DNA of 64,000 bases from Streptomyces humi (lineage in GTDB: Bacteria; Actinomycetota; Actinomycetes; Streptomycetales; Streptomycetaceae), in the NCBI RefSeq assembly GCF_001005085.2, contig NZ_LBMU02000038.1:62001-126000 (forward strand), in the 5' to 3' direction. Shown here piece after piece: positions 25,054 to 34,850 of this stretch. The notes below the pieces were generated by a model. That model saw only the letters and a program-made list of their open reading frames with translations. It was not told the origin of the DNA and did not search any database. A program made the position numbers and the translations under genes. Numbering within the stretch: position 1 is the first letter of the stretch; each line of letters begins with the position of its first letter.

Positions 25054-25853
25054 GCCTGATGGGCCGCCTGCTGCACCGCGAGGACCTGCACTCCCTGGCC
25101 GCGCCCTACGCCCTGGACGCCCTGGAGCCCGGCGAGCGGCGCCGCTTCGAGAAGCACCTCAAGGACTGCGGCCGGTGCGCCGAGGAGGTGCGGGCACTGA
25201 CCGAGGACGCCGTACGGCTCGCCTGGTCCACGGCCGCCCCGCCGCCCGTCGCGATGCGCGACCGGGTGCTGGCCGCCGTGCGCGCCACCCCGCAGGAGCC
25301 GGCCCCGGGCCGTGAGCGCGTCCCCAATCTGCCGCCGCACGTCTGGGGCGTGCAGCCGCCGCCGCAGCGCCGTCGGCCACGGCCCCTGTTCGTGCCGTTC
25401 GCCACCGCCACCGCGGCCGCCGCGCTGGTCGTCGCCTCGCTGTTCGCGGTGCAGGCCGACCGGACACGGAACCAACTCGACGCGGAGCGTGCCCAGTCGC
25501 GTGAGATCGCCCACGTTCTGGCCGCCCCGGATGCCCGCGCGGTCGGCGCCGAGGACGCCCAGGGCCGAAGTATCGGAGCGGTGGCGTCCGCTTCGGAGGG
25601 GCAGGTGGTCGTCACGCTGAGCGGATACGGCGCGCTGCCGAAGGGACGCGTGCACCAGCTCTGGCTGATGCGCCCCCGCGCGCAACCGCGCTCCCTCGGG
25701 CTCTTCGAGGCCGACACGCCCCTGGTCGCCACGGGTCTGGTCAAATCCGCGACGTCACTCGCCGTGACCGTCGAGCCTGCCGGTGGATCAGCGCAGCCCA
25801 CCAGCCAGCCGGTTGTCCAACTCGCCCTGAAATCGGTTGGATTCGGAGAGTGA
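25050..25853 (+). CDS. rskA: Membrane anti-sigma factor, RskA type
   Basis: 267 residues; the ATGA overlaps the sigma gene stop. The cytoplasmic part has the anti-sigma zinc-finger (ZAS) motif HLKDCGRC (HxxxCxxC, His36, Cys40, Cys43) preceded by DLHSLAAPYALDALEPGERRRFE. One membrane helix (FVPFATATAAAALVVASLFAV, about 115-135) leads to an outer RskA domain (VVVTLSGYGALPKGRVHQLWLMRPRAQPRSLGLF). In mycobacteria RskA is released by regulated proteolysis or redox change. By analogy this one traps SigK at the membrane until an envelope signal arrives. Confidence 0.92.
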   Translation: MSLMGRLLHREDLHSLAAPYALDALEPGERRRFEKHLKDCGRCAEEVRALTEDAVRLAWSTAAPPPVAMRDRVLAAVRATPQEPAPGRERVPNLPPHVWGVQPPPQRRRPRPLFVPFATATAAAALVVASLFAVQADRTRNQLDAERAQSREIAHVLAAPDARAVGAEDAQGRSIGAVASASEGQVVVTLSGYGALPKGRVHQLWLMRPRAQPRSLGLFEADTPLVATGLVKSATSLAVTVEPAGGSAQPTSQPVVQLALKSVGFGE

Positions 25854-25979
25854 TCAAAGAGGGGTCGTCAACACCCTTGCGGGGAAGGTGAATCCTGTGA
25901 CCGCGATACACGAGTGCCCCGTCGGGGCGATAGGGTTACCCTGCCCGGGCCGGGTGGACTCGTACGGGTGGGGAGTGAC

Positions 25980-26249
25980 ATGGAACAGATAACACGCAGC
26001 AGGGCGAGGGTTCCTGCGATCACCTGCGGAAGCAGCGCGACCAGTTCGCGTCTCGACCGCCATCTGTCGGTACTGGCGGGACCCGCCATACCGCAGCAGC
26101 AGGCGGTCGAGGCGACCTCACTGATGCGTGAGCTGACCGCACGTGCGCCCGCACAGCGCAGCGACCGGGTCGCACGGGTCAGCCGTGTCTCCCTCTTCGC
26201 GCCACTGCGCAGGCTGCGCCGTTCGCTGTTCGGCGGCAGCAAGCACTGA
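25980..26249 (+). CDS. Small basic protein of 89 residues, unknown function
   Basis: ATG 25980 with GGGAG about five bases upstream; the frame continues 22 codons further up without a binding site. The protein (MEQITRSRARVPAITCGSSATSSRLDRHLSVLAG...) is Ser/Arg-rich, has a central helical segment (QQQAVEATSLMRELTARAP) and ends in a basic amphipathic tail (VSLFAPLRRLRRSLFGGSKH). There are no membrane helices. An AT-richer TAGGGT box at 25931 may be its -10 element. It sits between the anti-sigma gene and the convergent CoA-transferase gene. I recognise no family. Confidence 0.6.
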   Translation: MEQITRSRARVPAITCGSSATSSRLDRHLSVLAGPAIPQQQAVEATSLMRELTARAPAQRSDRVARVSRVSLFAPLRRLRRSLFGGSKH

Positions 26250-26264
26250 CCGCGAGCCCCGCGC

Positions 26265-27473
26265 TCAGGCGACCACACCGTCCCGGCGCAGCGCTGCTGA
26301 CTCGGCGTCCGTCATCCCCACGGCACGCAGCAGCGCTTCGGTGTGCTGTCCGAGCGCGGGCACGTCTCCCATCCGTGCCTCGTCCCCGCCAGGCAGTGTG
26401 ATGGGCGGCAGCAGCGCGCGCAGCGGCCCGACCGGCGACCCCACTTCCCGCCACCGCTCCCGGGCCGCCAGTTGCGGATGCTCCGCCAGCTCGGACAGGT
26501 CGCGCAGCCGCGCGCACGCGATGCCCGCGGCCTCCAGCCGTGCCAGCGCCTCGTCGGCGCCCAGCGCCCCGAGGGCCTTCCCCACCAGCTCGTCGGTGCG
26601 CGCCCGGTTCGCCACCCGCGCCGCGTTCGTCGCGAACCCCGGATCCGACCCCAGCTCCGGCCGCCCGAGGACCCCCTCGGCCAGCCGCCGCCACTCCCGG
26701 TCGTTCTGCACCGACAGCAGCACCCGCCCGCCGTCCGCGGTCGGATAGGCGTCGTACGGCGCGATCACCGCGTGGGCCAGTCCGGTGCGTTCCGGTGGAG
26801 TCCCGCCGTGGAGGGTGTGGTGCAGCGGATGCCCCAGCCACTCGGCCAGCGCCTCCAGCATGGACACCTCCACGGGCCCGCCCCGTCCGGTCGTACCGCG
26901 CCGCACCAACGCCGCGAGGACGCCCGAGAAGGCGTACATGGCCGCCGCGATGTCCGCCGCCGGGATCCCGGCCTTCACCGGCTGCTCCGGCGTCCCGGTG
27001 ACCGACACCAGCCCCGCCTCGCACTGCACGAGCATGTCGTACGCGCGTCTGCCGGCGTACGGCCCCGACGCGCCGTAACCCGAGATGTCCACGGCGACCA
27101 GACGGGGGTGGGCGGCGCACAGGGTGGCCGCGTCCAGCCCGAGCCGGGCGGCGGCCCCGTGCGCGAGGTTCTGCACGAAGACGTCCGCGTCCGAGACCAG
27201 CCTGCGCAGCACCTCAAGGCCCCGTGGGTCCTTCAGGTCCAGCGCGATGGACTCCTTGCCCCGGTTGCACCACACGAAGTGGGAGGCGAGACCCCGGGCC
27301 GCGGTGTCGTAGCCGCGTGCGAAGTCGCCGCCGTCGGTCCGTTCGACCTTGATGACCCGGGCGCCGAGGTCGGCCAGCTGCCGGGTGGCGAACGGCGCGG
27401 CCACGGCCTGTTCGACGGCGACGACGGTGATGCCCTCCAGGGGCAGCGGAAGACGGTCCATGGGCCGGATCAT
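26265..27473 (-). CDS. Family III CoA transferase (CaiB/BaiF type)
   Basis: 402 residues from ATG 27473; ATG 27461 is possible. It begins PLPLEGITVVAVEQAVAAPFATRQLADLGARVIKVERTDGGDFARGYD, the signature of class III CoA transferases, followed by NRGKESIALDLKDPRGLEVLRRLV. The catalytic Asp is expected in GRRAYDMLVQCEAG, as Asp169 in formyl-CoA transferase. A late HPQLAARERWREVG segment is also typical. The enzyme moves CoA between carboxylic acids; alpha-methylacyl-CoA racemases share the fold, so racemase activity cannot be excluded. It is monocistronic, and the neighbours give no substrate hint. Confidence 0.88.
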   Translation of the reverse strand: MIRPMDRLPLPLEGITVVAVEQAVAAPFATRQLADLGARVIKVERTDGGDFARGYDTAARGLASHFVWCNRGKESIALDLKDPRGLEVLRRLVSDADVFVQNLAHGAAARLGLDAATLCAAHPRLVAVDISGYGASGPYAGRRAYDMLVQCEAGLVSVTGTPEQPVKAGIPAADIAAAMYAFSGVLAALVRRGTTGRGGPVEVSMLEALAEWLGHPLHHTLHGGTPPERTGLAHAVIAPYDAYPTADGGRVLLSVQNDREWRRLAEGVLGRPELGSDPGFATNAARVANRARTDELVGKALGALGADEALARLEAAGIACARLRDLSELAEHPQLAARERWREVGSPVGPLRALLPPITLPGGDEARMGDVPALGQHTEALLRAVGMTDAESAALRRDGVVA

Positions 27474-27520
27474 GTCCCGCTGCCGGCGGATCTGTCAGTA
27501 CCGCCCGAGGGCCGGCTCCG

Positions 27521-28293
27521 TCAGCGGTGTCCGTACCGGCGTACGGCGAGCGGCAGGAAGACGGCGATGAGCACCGCGCTCCAGGCCAGCGAGCCCGCGA
27601 CCGGGTGGGCCACCGGCCAGGCGGCGCCCGCGGGGACGGGCGCGTCGCCGAACAGGTCGCGCAGCGCCGTCGTCACCGCGCTGATCGGGTTCCACTCGGC
27701 GAGGGCGCGCAGCCAGCCCGGCAGGTTCCCGGTGGGGATGTAGGCGTTCGACAGCAGCGGCAGCACGAAGGTGGACGCGCCCAGCTGTCCGGCCGCCTCC
27801 TCGCTGCGCGTGAGCAGGCCGAGGAAGATGCCGACGGTCGTGCAGGCGAACCGGAACAGGAGCAGCAGCCCCACGGCGCCGAGCGCTTCCGCCGCCGACC
27901 CCTCGACGCGCCAGCCCACGGCCAGCCCCACCAGCAGCAGCGGCACCGTTCCGACCGCCGTGACGGCCAGGTCGGCCACCGCCTGTCCCAGGGGTACGGC
28001 GGCCCGGCTCACCGGCATGGTCCGGAAGCGGTCCATGACGCCCCGGTGCGTGTCCTGGGCCGCCTGGAACATCCCGGTCATGACACCGCCCGCCGCGGTG
28101 GCCACCAGCAGCCCCGGGACCAGGAACGAGCGGTACTCCGGGCCGGGCATGGCCAGCGCGCTGCCGAACACGTAGCCGAAGAACAGCAGCATGTTGACCG
28201 GCATCAGCTGGGAGAGGACCGCCAGGCCCGGGCTGTTGCGGACCCGGCGCAGCTGCCGGCCCACCATGGCCGCGCCGTCGTACGCGAAGGTGC

Positions 28294-28297
<4 letters not shown>
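27521..28297 (-). CDS. ABC-2 type permease of a drug-exporter (DrrB-like)
   Basis: 258 residues; ATG 28297 overlaps the ATPase stop as ATGA. About six membrane segments include VLSQLMPVNMLLFFGYVFGSALAM, LVPGLLVATAAGGVMTGMFQ and AVTAVGTVPLLLVGLAVGW, with the ABC2_membrane-family GASTFVLPLLSNAYIPTGNLPGWLRALAEWNPISAVTTALRDLFG block near the C-terminus. It pairs with the daunorubicin-resistance-type ATPase to export hydrophobic compounds. Expression is probably held by the divergent TetR gene. Confidence 0.9.
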
Positions 28298-29238
<941 letters not shown>

Positions 29239-29256
29239 GCGGCAACCATAGCGCAC

Positions 29257-29273
29257 TACGTACGGTGTACGTA
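29257..29273. promoter_or_regulatory. TetR-type operator 1 between the ABC exporter and its TetR gene
   Basis: TACGTAC (29257-29263), spacer GGT, GTACGTA (29267-29273): a perfect 7-bp inverted repeat, 17 bp overall, centred in the 63-bp divergent gap. This is the size and place expected for a self-regulating TetR repressor that also controls the exporter. Confidence 0.75.
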
Positions 29274-29301
29274 ACTAATATGGTGGGCGAGGTGATGATC
29301 G

Positions 29302-30012
29302 ATGGCAGTCCGAGGTGCCGAACCCGGGGTGATCTGGGCGCGCCCCGAGCGGGCCGGCCGGGGGCCGAAGCCGGCGTTCACGCGCGCCGACATCGCGGCG
29401 GAGGCCGTGCGGATCGCCGACGCGGAGGGGCTGGACGCCGTGTCGATGCGCCATGTGGCTGCCGGGCTGGGGTGCGGGACGATGTCCCTGTACAACTATG
29501 TCCCCCGCAAGGAGGACCTGTACGAGTTGATGGTTGACGCGGTCAGCGCGGAGCACGAGTTGTGGGAGCCGACGGGGGACTGGCGGGCCGACATGATGCG
29601 GGTCGCCGGGCAGACGCGCGAGTTGATGCGCCGGCATCCCTGGCTGCCCCGGCTGATGTCACCGGTGTACGGGTTCAGCCCCCACGCGCTGCGGTATCTG
29701 GAGCACTGCCTGGCCTGCCTGGATCCGATGGACGCGTCCTACGGCACCAAGTTCGAGCTCATCGCCATGCTGAACGGTGTGGTGACGACCTATGTGCGGA
29801 ACGAGATCGACAGCGCCGAGCGGGTTCGGAACCTGCCCTGGTCGGAGGAGCGGGAGCAAGCGGTGCGGCTCGCCTATCTCGGGGGGCAGGTCGCCTCGGG
29901 GGTCTATCCGCGGCTGGCGGAGGCGTTCACGCAGGACGCGGGGCCGATTGACATGGAGGCTGTTTTCCGGCGGGTGCTGGAGAGGGTCCTGGGCGGGTTC
30001 GCGTCGTCCTAG
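29302..30012 (+). CDS. TetR family repressor, likely regulator of the divergent ABC exporter
   Basis: 236 residues from ATG 29302. The HTH is FTRADIAAEAVRIADAEGLDAVSMRHVAAGLGCGTMSLYNYVPRKEDLYELMVDAV (residues about 26-80). The C-terminal half fits the TetR_C class with large hydrophobic ligand pockets (WLPRLMSPVYGFSPHALRYLEHCLACL). It is divergent from the ATPase gene with two matching palindromes between them, the classic arrangement for drug-induced efflux. The ligand is unknown and may be a metabolite of the host. Confidence 0.92.
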   Translation: MAVRGAEPGVIWARPERAGRGPKPAFTRADIAAEAVRIADAEGLDAVSMRHVAAGLGCGTMSLYNYVPRKEDLYELMVDAVSAEHELWEPTGDWRADMMRVAGQTRELMRRHPWLPRLMSPVYGFSPHALRYLEHCLACLDPMDASYGTKFELIAMLNGVVTTYVRNEIDSAERVRNLPWSEEREQAVRLAYLGGQVASGVYPRLAEAFTQDAGPIDMEAVFRRVLERVLGGFASS

Positions 30013-30054
30013 GCCGCGGGCGCGTGGGGTTCCCCAGGGCCCCAGGAAGGCCGT

Positions 30055-31209
30055 TCACAGCAGCGTCAGTTGGCCCGCCGGGCCTTCTTCCCTGTGGTCC
30101 AGGATCGACGCCGGTCTGCGGGTCGTCTCCGGGGGTGGGAGTACGTCCGCCGCCCTCAGGTCCTTCGCCGTGATCCGGGACGTGATCTCCAGCTCGGCCT
30201 GCCGGTCCCGTACTTCCGCCAGCAGGGCCAGGACCGTGATCAGCTCCAGCAGCTCCGACGTCCAGGACTGGGGCCAGACCGCGGGGGTGATCGCCGCCAG
30301 CGTTCCCGGTTCCGCCGGTTCCGCCGTCCGGGCCGTGAACCAGGCCTCCAGGGCACGTGTCTCGCCCGTCCGGAAGTCCCAGGCCTCCGGCGGTACCGGG
30401 GAGATGCGGCCCTCGTCGAGGTGCAGGGCCTCCTCCTCGGGGTCGTAGCGGATCGTGAGGGGGCGGGAGGGCAGCGGGGCCCGGACGTAGGGGCGGCGGC
30501 CGCCGGGGAGCTTGGGGCGTTCGCCGTCCCGGCGCAGCAGCCACAGGGCGCGGTGGCCCAGTTCCACACCCCGGGACCACAGGTCCGGATCCGCGGTGAG
30601 CGGAACCGTGTGGTCCGGGCGGATCGCGGTCAGGGTCCAGGCCAGCAGGTCCAGCGGGGTCACGGCGCGGCCCAGCAGGCCGGTCAGGTGGGCCGGCAGG
30701 CCCGGCGCCAGGTTCGGTTCCTCGCCGCCGGGGCGGCGGTACAGCGGGCGCACGCGGCCCGCGCGCAACGTGGGCACGAGGGACGTCGCCAGCAGCGGCA
30801 TGCCCTCGGCCGACTCCACCGTGAAGACCTGGTGGCCGTCCGCCACCCGCCACAACTCCGGTCGGGCCGCGTCGATCAGACGGTGGTCCGGGATCAGCCA
30901 CTGTTCGTCGAACGGGGCGGCGAGGACGCGGACCGGATCCGCGGCCGGGCCCGACGCCTGCTCCAGCCGCTCCGTGCCGGCGGGCCGGCCGGGGAGCTGG
31001 GGCACGGCCGAGTGGACCGTCCGGGCGCGCGTCGGCTCGAACAGGGCCGCGCGGTCCGGACCCTCGGCTCGCAGGAGCGCCTCCCAGCGGGCCTTCAGGG
31101 TCGCCGGATCGGGGGCCGTCGGCCACCCCCGGCCCAGCCGTAGTGGTGCGACGGACCACGGCATGAGGTCCGCCAGCGGCGGAGCGTCGTCGTGCGTCAC
31201 GCCCGGCAT
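30055..31209 (-). CDS. Stand-alone protein resembling the C-terminal specificity module of Type ISP restriction-modification enzymes
   Basis: 384 residues from ATG 31209. It begins PPLADLMPWSVAPLRLGRGWPTAPDPATLKARW, continues with PAADPVRVLAAPFDEQWLIPDHRLIDAARPELWRV and VTPLDLLAWTLTAI, and has LTIRYDPEEEALHLDEGRISPVPPEAWDF and a helical C-terminal part (SWTSELLELITVLALLAEVRDRQAELE). These resemble, from memory, the region after the methyltransferase in single-chain Type ISP enzymes. No helicase, nuclease or methyltransferase motif (no FxGxG, no NPPY/NPPF) is present here or beside it. It is therefore an orphan domain, perhaps a repurposed DNA-binding protein. Confidence in the gene is high, in the family moderate. 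Confidence 0.6.
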   Translation of the reverse strand: MPGVTHDDAPPLADLMPWSVAPLRLGRGWPTAPDPATLKARWEALLRAEGPDRAALFEPTRARTVHSAVPQLPGRPAGTERLEQASGPAADPVRVLAAPFDEQWLIPDHRLIDAARPELWRVADGHQVFTVESAEGMPLLATSLVPTLRAGRVRPLYRRPGGEEPNLAPGLPAHLTGLLGRAVTPLDLLAWTLTAIRPDHTVPLTADPDLWSRGVELGHRALWLLRRDGERPKLPGGRRPYVRAPLPSRPLTIRYDPEEEALHLDEGRISPVPPEAWDFRTGETRALEAWFTARTAEPAEPGTLAAITPAVWPQSWTSELLELITVLALLAEVRDRQAELEITSRITAKDLRAADVLPPPETTRRPASILDHREEGPAGQLTLL

Positions 31210-31221
31210 CGTACGACGACT

Positions 31222-31977
31222 TCAGGTGGCGTCGAGCGTGACCGTGAAGGAGAAACGGTCTCCCCGGTAGTGGATGACCGCCAGGTCCAGGACCCGGCCC
31301 GTGGTGTCGTAGGTGACGCCCGTGTAGTGCAGGATCGGGCTGAGCAGCGGGACCTGGAGCAGCCGGGCGGTCTCCGGATCGGCCAGCCGCGCCTCCACCG
31401 TGTCCGTGATGCGGCTGATGTCCGCGCCGACCACGTCGCGCAGCACCTTCGTCATCGGCCGGCGGGCCAGCTCCTCCGGGTCGATGCGCTCGGCCAGTTC
31501 GGGACGGACGTGGTTGCGGGCGTGGTTGGTGGGCTCACCGGTCTGCTCGTCGCTGCGCAGCCGGTGGTACGTCGCGACCTCCGCGAGATCCGGGAAGAAC
31601 TCGACGAGTTCGCCGGCCACGGGCACGGTGCCGTGGTCCAGCAGTTCCGCCGTCATGCCCGACTGCTGGGCCACGATCGCGTCCACCGAGCCGAGCAGCC
31701 GCACCGGGGCGCCCCGCCGGACGTCCGGTTCGATGAACGTGCCCCGGCGGCGGTGCCGGCTGATCAGTCCCTCGTCCTCCAGCTCCTTCAGCGCCTGTCG
31801 CATGGTCAGCACGCTCACCCCGTAGTGCTCCGCGAGCCGTTCCTCGGTGGGCAGCCGGAGCGGGTCCCGGGGCGAGCGGCCGAGTATCGAGGCACGCAGC
31901 GACTGCGAGACCTGGTACCAGAGCGGCAGCTTGCGGTTCAGGACGATCGAATCCGGGGCGAAGGAGGTCACGGGCAC
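31222..31977 (-). CDS. GntR family regulator with UTRA domain (HutC/FarR type)
   Basis: 251 residues from GTG 31977. The wHTH is LPLWYQVSQSLRASILGRSPRDPLRLPTEERLAEHYGVSVLTMRQALKELEDEGLISRHRRRGTFI (residues 17-82). The UTRA ligand domain covers residues about 100-245, with FPDLAEVATYHRLRSDEQTGEPTNHARNHV and the usual final ILHYTGVTYDTTGRVLDLAVIHYRGDRFSFTVTL. It lies 22 bp downstream of hmgA on the same strand and may be co-transcribed with it. It is a plausible regulator of homogentisate catabolism, though no operator was identified. Confidence 0.88.
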   Translation of the reverse strand: MPVTSFAPDSIVLNRKLPLWYQVSQSLRASILGRSPRDPLRLPTEERLAEHYGVSVLTMRQALKELEDEGLISRHRRRGTFIEPDVRRGAPVRLLGSVDAIVAQQSGMTAELLDHGTVPVAGELVEFFPDLAEVATYHRLRSDEQTGEPTNHARNHVRPELAERIDPEELARRPMTKVLRDVVGADISRITDTVEARLADPETARLLQVPLLSPILHYTGVTYDTTGRVLDLAVIHYRGDRFSFTVTLDAT

Positions 31978-31999
31978 ATCCGTACCGGTAGGCGCCTGC

Positions 32000-33364
32000 T
32001 CAGCGCAACGGGCGGAAGTGGCGTTCCAGGCCCCGCCACACGTCGTCGTACCGCTGCTGTAGGTGGTCCGCGGCCGCCGCCTGCGGGGTGAGGGTCACCG
32101 GCCAGCGGGTCTCGAACATGAAGGCCAGACCGTCGTCGAGCTTCTGCGGCCGCAGTTCGGCGGCGCTCGCCCGGTCGAACGTCTCCCGGTCCGGGCCGTG
32201 CGCCGACATCATGTTGTGCAGCGAGCCGCCACCCGGCACGAAACCCCCCTCGCCGGCGGTCTTCGCGTCGTAGGCGCCCTCGATCAGCCCCATGTACTCG
32301 CTCATCACGTTCCGGTGGAAGTACGGCGGCCGGAAGGTGTCCTCGCCCACCAGCCAGCGGGGCGCGAAGACCACGAAGTCGACGCCCGCCAGGCCGGGTG
32401 TGTCGGACGGGGACGTCAGCACCGTGAAGATCGACGGGTCGGGGTGGTCGTAGGAGATGGTGCCGATCACATTGAAACGGCGCAGATCGTAGACGTAGGG
32501 CACATGTGTGCCGTGCCAGGCGACCACATCCAGTGGGGAGTGGTCATATGTGGCGGTCCACAGGTTGCCGCAGAACTTGTTGACGACCTCCACCGGGCCC
32601 TCGACGTCCTCGTAGGCGGCCACGGGCGCCCGGAAGTCCCGGGCGTTGGCGAGGCCGTTGGCGCCGATCGGGCCGAGGTCGGGGAGGCGGAACGGGGAGC
32701 CGTAGTTCTCGCACACATAGCCCCGGGCCGAGGCGTCCAGCAGCGCCACACGGAAGCGGACCCCACGGGGGATCAGCGCCACATGTCCCGGCTCCACATG
32801 CAGCAGGCCGAACTCCGTGTGCAGCAGCAGTCCGCCGTGTTCCGGGACGATCAGCAGTTCACCGTCCGCGTCGGAGAAGACCCGCTCCATCGAGGTGTCG
32901 GCGTGGTAGAGGTGCACGGCCATGCCCGTGCGCTGGGTCGCGTCGCCGTTGCCGCCCAGGGTCCACAGGCCCGCGAGGAAGTCCGTGCCGGCCGGCGGCC
33001 GGGGCAGCGGGTCCCAGCGCAGCCGGTTCGGGTCGGGGGCGATGTCCGTGAAGGGACCGGTGCGCACCGCCCCGTTGCCGGCGGCCCGCGTGAACGCCGG
33101 GTGGGCGGCCGAGGGGTGGATCCGGTAGAGCCAGGAGCGCCGGTTCTGGGCCCGGGGCTCGGTGAAGGCGGAACCGCTGAGCTGTTCCGCGTACAGGCCG
33201 AGCGGGGCGCGCTGCGGGGAGTTGCGGCCCTCGGGCAGCGCACCCGGCACCGCCTGCGAGGAGTGCTCGTTGCCGAACCCGGAGAGGTACGTCAGACCCT
33301 CGGCGGCCTTGCGTGCCTCCGCACGCCCGGATCCGCTCGCGCCCAGGGCGCCCCCAACGCTCAT
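32000..33364 (-). CDS. hmgA: Homogentisate 1,2-dioxygenase
   Basis: 454 residues from ATG 33364, with AGGGAG about seven bases upstream. It opens the aromatic ring of homogentisate to maleylacetoacetate in tyrosine and phenylalanine breakdown (EC 1.13.11.5, non-haem Fe(II)). Family landmarks: YLSGFGNEHSSQAVPGALPEGRNSPQ near the N-terminus, NRRSWLYRIHPSAAH, VPEHGGLLLHTEFGLLHVEPGHVALIPRGVRFRV and the iron-binding region PPYFHRNVMSEYMGLIEGAYD...GFVPGGGSLHNMMSAHGPD, which carries the His and Glu ligands. Length is normal. Other genes of the pathway are not adjacent; a GntR/UTRA gene follows. Confidence 0.97.
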   Translation of the reverse strand: MSVGGALGASGSGRAEARKAAEGLTYLSGFGNEHSSQAVPGALPEGRNSPQRAPLGLYAEQLSGSAFTEPRAQNRRSWLYRIHPSAAHPAFTRAAGNGAVRTGPFTDIAPDPNRLRWDPLPRPPAGTDFLAGLWTLGGNGDATQRTGMAVHLYHADTSMERVFSDADGELLIVPEHGGLLLHTEFGLLHVEPGHVALIPRGVRFRVALLDASARGYVCENYGSPFRLPDLGPIGANGLANARDFRAPVAAYEDVEGPVEVVNKFCGNLWTATYDHSPLDVVAWHGTHVPYVYDLRRFNVIGTISYDHPDPSIFTVLTSPSDTPGLAGVDFVVFAPRWLVGEDTFRPPYFHRNVMSEYMGLIEGAYDAKTAGEGGFVPGGGSLHNMMSAHGPDRETFDRASAAELRPQKLDDGLAFMFETRWPVTLTPQAAAADHLQQRYDDVWRGLERHFRPLR

Positions 33365-33521
33365 GATCGCTCCCTGCAACACGCCGGACGTCGATTCCTG
33401 TGCATCACCGTAGGATTGCGCGGGTGCGGGTGCAAGAGGGCCCTGGATCATCCCCGGGGAGGGCGGGAACCCGACTCCAGGGGGATCCCGGCCGCCGCCG
33501 CGCTGTTCTACGCTCCCGGGC

Positions 33522-34085
33522 ATGTCGTGGACGCGTGGACTGCCGGGCGGGCTCGCGCTCTGCGCGCTGCTGCTGGTCGCGGCGGCGGGGTGCGGGAGCG
33601 GGGAGGCGCCCGGGAAGCGGGAGACGGGAGCGCCGTCGCCGGTGGGCAAGATCCTCGACGACACGGACGAGAACGGCCGCCACTACCGCGAGATCGACAA
33701 GAAGCAGGCTCCCGAGGTGGACACGGAGGTCACCCCGGACCCGGCCGGCGGCTGGGACGTCCGGCTCGACCTGCACCGCTTCCGGTTCTCCGGCACGGGC
33801 GGCGGGGCGAAGGCGGTGGCCGGGCGCGGCCTCGCCTACCTCTTCGTGGACGGCGGCCTGGTGACCCGGCTGCGGACCTCCGCGTACCACCTCCCGGCCG
33901 GACTCGTGCCGCACGGCACCCACCACGTCACCGCCCGGCTCTACGCGGACGACGGCACGGTGTGGGCGGTGCACGGCAAGCCGGTCGAGAGCACGGCGGA
34001 CGTCACGGCGTCCGGCACGGAGACGGCGACCCCGTCGGCGGGGACCCCCGCCGGGACCGGCACCGGTGCCGCCCCGCCGGGATGA
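33522..34085 (+). CDS. Putative lipoprotein, unknown function
   Basis: 187 residues. Signal peptide MSWTRGLPGGLALCALLLVAAAGC ends in a lipobox (VAAAGC, Cys24), so the mature protein should be lipidated and tethered to the outer face of the membrane. The rest has a charged segment (ILDDTDENGRHYREIDKKQAPEVD), a beta-sandwich-like region (GGWDVRLDLHRFRFSG, TRLRTSAYHLPAGLVPHGTHHVTARLYADDGTVWAVHGKPVES) that resembles copper-resistance CopC-like folds only loosely, and a Thr/Ala/Gly-rich tail. It is divergent from hmgA and upstream of a TetR gene. No family is recognised. Confidence 0.75.
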   Translation: MSWTRGLPGGLALCALLLVAAAGCGSGEAPGKRETGAPSPVGKILDDTDENGRHYREIDKKQAPEVDTEVTPDPAGGWDVRLDLHRFRFSGTGGGAKAVAGRGLAYLFVDGGLVTRLRTSAYHLPAGLVPHGTHHVTARLYADDGTVWAVHGKPVESTADVTASGTETATPSAGTPAGTGTGAAPPG

Positions 34086-34157
34086 GCGGCCGCACCTTCG
34101 GCCACCGTACCGGGGGGCGAGGTTCACCCCGCCCCCGCGAAAAGGCATCATGAAGCC

Positions 34158-34766
34158 GTGCCCCCAGCGACCCCGCTCCGCAAAGCGCCCGTCCAGCGCC
34201 GCAGTGCCGAACGGCTGACCAGGATCCTCGACGCCTGTGCCGACCTCCTCGACGAGGTGGGCTACGAGGAACTGAGCACCCGGGCCGTCGCGGTGCGCGC
34301 CGGGGTGCCCATCGGCTCGGTGTACCGCTTCTTCGGCAACAAGCGGCAGATGGCCGACGCCCTCGCGCAGCGCAACCTGGAGCGTTACACCGAGCGGGTC
34401 ACCGAGCGGCTGAAGGACGCGCCGAAGGGCGACTGGCGGGCGGCGATGGACGCGGTGCTCGACGAGTACCTGGCGATGAAGCGCACCGCCCCGGGCTTCT
34501 CGCTCGTCGACTTCGGCAACCAGATCCCGGTGGGCGACCGCCACGCGGAGCCGAACCACCGGGTCGCGGACCGCCTGACCGACCTGCTCTCCAGCTACAT
34601 AGGCCGCCCACCGGACGAGGTCCTGCGCCGCACGTTCCTGGTCGCGGTGGAGACGGCCGACACCCTGGTCCACCTGTCCTTCCGGATGGCCGCGGACGGC
34701 GACGAGGCGATCATCACGGAAACCCGCGAGCTCCTACGGGCCTACCTGGCCCGGGTCCTGGACTGA
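34158..34766 (+). CDS. TetR family regulator
   Basis: 202 residues from GTG 34158. The HTH is RRSAERLTRILDACADLLDEVGYEELSTRAVAVRAGVPIGSVYRFFGNKRQMADALAQRN (residues about 13-70). The C-terminal domain (ETADTLVHLSFRMAADGDEAIITETRELLRAYL) belongs to the TetR class often found by oxidoreductases and exporters. It reads toward the molybdopterin oxidoreductase gene, with a 206-bp gap that holds a tandem repeat and a 16-bp palindrome which it may bind. Confidence 0.9.
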   Translation: MPPATPLRKAPVQRRSAERLTRILDACADLLDEVGYEELSTRAVAVRAGVPIGSVYRFFGNKRQMADALAQRNLERYTERVTERLKDAPKGDWRAAMDAVLDEYLAMKRTAPGFSLVDFGNQIPVGDRHAEPNHRVADRLTDLLSSYIGRPPDEVLRRTFLVAVETADTLVHLSFRMAADGDEAIITETRELLRAYLARVLD

Positions 34767-34850
34767 CGGTCTCCAGCGAACGTCCCGATGGGAGCGTCCC
34801 GAAGGGGGCGCGGGGAACTGCGCGACAAGCCCCCACCGGCCCGCACCCGA

